In this document: positions 15,073-16,300 of the stretch, piece by piece | Numbering within the stretch: the first letter of the stretch is position 1 | How the letters are laid out: each line of letters starts with the position of its first letter | Assembly (NCBI GenBank): GCA_004559845.1 | Contig: SFWW01000020.1 | Location: 1-16,300, forward strand | Origin: a bacterium | GTDB taxonomy: Bacteria > Bacteroidota > Bacteroidia > Bacteroidales > Muribaculaceae | Direction of reading: 5' to 3' | DNA length: 16,300 nucleotides | The notes under the pieces: model-generated | What the model saw: only the letters and a program-made list of their open reading frames with translations | What the model was told of the DNA's origin: nothing | Database searches by the model: none | Program-made: the position numbers and the translations under genes

Positions 15073-15152
15073 AAAAGAAAAGCAAAAAAAAATCCGTGTA
15101 ATCTGTGAGATCTGTGTGAGCCAAAGAAAAGCAAAAAGAAATCCGTGTGAGC
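15047..15152. repeat. imperfect tandem repeat of the GTGAGATCTGTG unit
   Basis: The right arm of the nested inverted repeat continues as about two imperfect direct units of roughly 50-58 bp. Each has GTGAGATCTGTG, TGTGAGC, an A-rich spacer (AAAGAAAAGCAAAAA) and ATCCGTGT. A further single block with AAAAAATCCGTGTGA lies near 14790. This suggests local duplication of a dispersed repeat. Confidence 0.65.
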
Positions 15153-15179
15153 ACAACAATTTGGTATTGAGAAGTAAAT

Positions 15180-15224
15180 AAGTCAACAAGTCGACTTGTT
15201 GACTTGTTGACTTGTTGACTTGTT
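15180..15224. repeat. 26-bp perfect palindrome continuing into an 8-bp tandem repeat
   Basis: Positions 15180-15205 form a perfect palindrome (AAGTCAACAAGTC followed by its reverse complement). From 15193 the unit GACTTGTT occurs four times in tandem (15193-15224). The left half is the inverse of the same unit, so the array is an inverted tandem repeat with its turning point between 15192 and 15193. Confidence 0.9.
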
Positions 15225-15250
15225 TTTGGGATTCTTTCCAAAAAAAAGTG

Positions 15251-15258
15251 TAAATTTG
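15251..15258 (+). promoter_or_regulatory. -7 promoter element of the terminal gene
   Basis: TAAATTTG (TAnnTTTG) predicts a start near 15265, about 30 nt before the ATG at 15295. This spacing fits the phospholipase-like signal peptide start better than the internal ATG at 15448. Confidence 0.55.
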
Positions 15259-15294
15259 TGGGCGTTGCCGTTTGGCAGGAAAAAACGAAACTAT

Positions 15295-15471
15295 ATGACA
15301 AGGTTATTTATCGCTGTCCTGATATCTGTGTGCTGCTTTTCAGCCAAAAGTTCAACACCGACAGTGTGCTCCGCGACTTCGACGATTGCCCCTTTTTCGG
15401 CATCTACAAAGACAATTACTTTGTGGGTGGCACCTCTATTTCTAACTATGTGCGAAAGTGACATAAAATTT
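15295..15471 (+). pseudogene. 5' remnant of an outer-membrane phospholipase A (PldA-like) gene
   Basis: From the ATG at 15295 the frame encodes the signal peptide MTRLFIAVLISVCCFSA. If one C is restored after 15344, the reading continues as QKFNTDSVLRDFDDCPFF, then GIYKDNYFVGGTSISNYV, which resembles the N-terminus of Bacteroidota phospholipase A1 (the YKDNYF motif) and recreates a typical SA|Q signal cleavage site. Removing one A near 15456 then gives RSDIKF, like the SDvKFQ strand of PldA. After AAATTT (15466-15471) the lactonase begins and no further PldA is seen. This appears to be the front end of pldA joined to another gene. The homology is judged from memory of the family and needs a search. 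Confidence 0.55.
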
Positions 15472-16300
15472 GCGGTGGGCACCTACACGGTGCTCGGTGG
15501 TGAGGGCGTGCTGATTTACTCGCTCAACCCTCGCACGCTTCAGGCCGAGTGCCTCGGAAGGCATCGGGTGGAAAATCCGAGTTTCCTTTGCGCTTCGCCC
15601 TCTGGAGGACATGTGTATGCTGTGAATGAAAGTGGAAGTCAGTCGGGCGTGCATCACCTTGCTGTGGACGAAAATGGTGCGCTCACGGCGTGCCAAACCG
15701 TGGCTTCGGGTGCCGACCCTTGCCACATTTTGTGGCTCAGCCCTCGCACCCTGTGCATCAGCAATTACAGCGGCGGTTCGGTGGAACTGTTCGACATTGC
15801 TGCCGATGGCTCGCTGTCGGCATCTGCCCAAACGCTCACTTTCCACGAGTGCGGCACATCGCCACGCCAGCAGAGCAGCCACATTCATTTCTGCGCAGCC
15901 GGTCCACGCCACATTTGCTTTGGCGCCGATGGCAGATTTGCCTACCTCATTACCGAATTGAGCGATGAGGTGATGGTGTTTGGCTACAATAGTGGTGCAT
16001 TATCGCTCATTCAAACTCTTACGGCTGCCCCCATGCCAGCGCACGCCTCAGGGCACATCATGGTGCACCCCAACGGCAAGTGGCTTTACGCCAGCGTGCG
16101 CCGCACAGGCGATGGCATAGCCGTGTATCATATTGGTGATGATGGGCGGCTCACGCAAGTGGGTTATACCCATACGGCGCTTCACCCACGCCATTTCAAT
16201 ATCACGCCCGATGGCTCGTTGCTGCTCTGCGCTTGCCGCGACAGCGACACGATTGAGGTTTATCGCATCAATCCCGCCGACGGCACCCTACTCGACACGC
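15295..16300 (+). CDS. lactonase family protein (7-bladed propeller, 6-phosphogluconolactonase-like), partial, with chimeric N-terminus
   Basis: The frame is open from 15295 to the window end (335 codons, no stop), so the 3' end is missing. The lactonase part begins at about codon 58 (KFAVGTYT). It follows the COG2706/YkgB pattern: VYAVNESG, CHILWLSPRTLCISNYSGGSVELF, SHIHF, GPRHICFGADGRFAYLITEL, HPNGKWLYASVRRTGDGIAVY, HPRHFNITPDGSLLLCACRDSDTIEVY. Family members hydrolyse 6-phosphogluconolactone or related sugar lactones. Two oddities stand out. The N-terminal ~55 codons seem to come from a phospholipase A gene, partly out of frame. Between SHIHF and GPRH the family normally has about 45-55 more residues (a propeller blade with a DLG-D motif) that are absent. 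A start at the internal ATG 15448 would give a protein without signal peptide. Whether it is functional is uncertain. Confidence 0.75.
   Translation, partial: MTRLFIAVLISVCCFSAKSSTPTVCSATSTIAPFSASTKTITLWVAPLFLTMCESDIKFAVGTYTVLGGEGVLIYSLNPRTLQAECLGRHRVENPSFLCASPSGGHVYAVNESGSQSGVHHLAVDENGALTACQTVASGADPCHILWLSPRTLCISNYSGGSVELFDIAADGSLSASAQTLTFHECGTSPRQQSSHIHFCAAGPRHICFGADGRFAYLITELSDEVMVFGYNSGALSLIQTLTAAPMPAHASGHIMVHPNGKWLYASVRRTGDGIAVYHIGDDGRLTQVGYTHTALHPRHFNITPDGSLLLCACRDSDTIEVYRINPADGTLLDT

Larger units (their letters stand above)
14743..15294. other. repeat-rich intergenic region between xseB and the terminal gene
   Basis: About 550 bp with no convincing gene. The open frames are short and made of repeat-encoded sequence. 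The region holds a 219-bp nested inverted repeat (14854-15072), its partial tandem extension (15047-15152), an isolated related block near 14787-14820, a palindrome plus tandem repeat (15180-15224) and a promoter (15251-15258). The repeated words are built on ATCCGTGTGA, CACACAGATC and AGATCTGTGTGAGC. Confidence 0.7.

Noticed and set aside
14787..15152. CRISPR array, because of repeated CACACAGATC / CTGTGTGAGC words
   Set aside because: The units are not regularly spaced, occur in both orientations and have no unique spacers of uniform length. No cas gene is nearby.
14876..15301. Minus-strand ORF of 141 codons
   Set aside because: Its sequence (QQVNKSTSRLVDLF, LAHTDLTDYTD and similar) is direct translation of the palindromic and tandem repeats. 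No domain is seen.
15258..15461. A separate 67-codon gene starting at GTG 15258
   Set aside because: Only its second half (QKFNTDSVL onward) looks like protein. That part reads better as the frameshifted continuation of the signal peptide starting at 15295 than as an independent gene.

Overview
The window looks like a chromosomal segment from a member of Bacteroidales (Bacteroidota), perhaps Prevotellaceae or Muribaculaceae. Three things suggest this. Seven genes are preceded by the TAnnTTTG -7 element of the Bacteroidota primary sigma factor. The lipoproteins and a DUF3256-like protein are Bacteroidota types. The gaps carry repeats of a kind common in this order. The family placement is inference. 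No phage, integrase, transposase, CRISPR array, rRNA or tRNA gene was found. Most of the window is housekeeping.

Layout: tdk (84-722, +) comes first. It converges with a class A penicillin-binding protein gene (1600-4119, -) across an 877-bp non-coding stretch full of repeats: a 9/27-bp tandem array, two copies of a ~125-bp structured module, and two copies of a 29-bp hairpin. Upstream of the PBP gene on the same strand is a 55-residue 2[4Fe-4S] ferredoxin gene (4405-4572, -) with its own promoter and a strong intrinsic terminator. Divergent from it are a META/HslJ-like lipoprotein (4810-5223, +) with a terminator, an eIF1/SUI1 (YciH-like) gene (5387-5743, +), a large AddA/RecB-like UvrD helicase-nuclease (5856-9338, +) and a DEAD-box RNA helicase with a DbpA-type C-terminal domain (9421-11295, +).

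A tight four-gene operon follows from one promoter: a CapA-family lipoprotein (11356-12483), a DUF3256-like secreted protein (12496-13140), and xseA and xseB (13147-14505, 14521-14742), which encode both subunits of exonuclease VII. Next comes ~550 bp of non-coding DNA with a 219-bp nested inverted repeat and a 26-bp perfect palindrome that runs into an 8-bp tandem repeat.

The last gene is the most unusual. It starts with the promoter, signal peptide and first ~55 codons of what looks like an outer-membrane phospholipase A gene, and then continues into a 7-bladed-propeller lactonase that runs off the window. Two apparently compensating single-base indels put the phospholipase segment out of frame while keeping the long ORF open. 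The lactonase also seems to lack about 45-55 residues in its middle. No novel multi-gene system is evident. This chimeric locus and the structured intergenic repeats are what deserve a second look.
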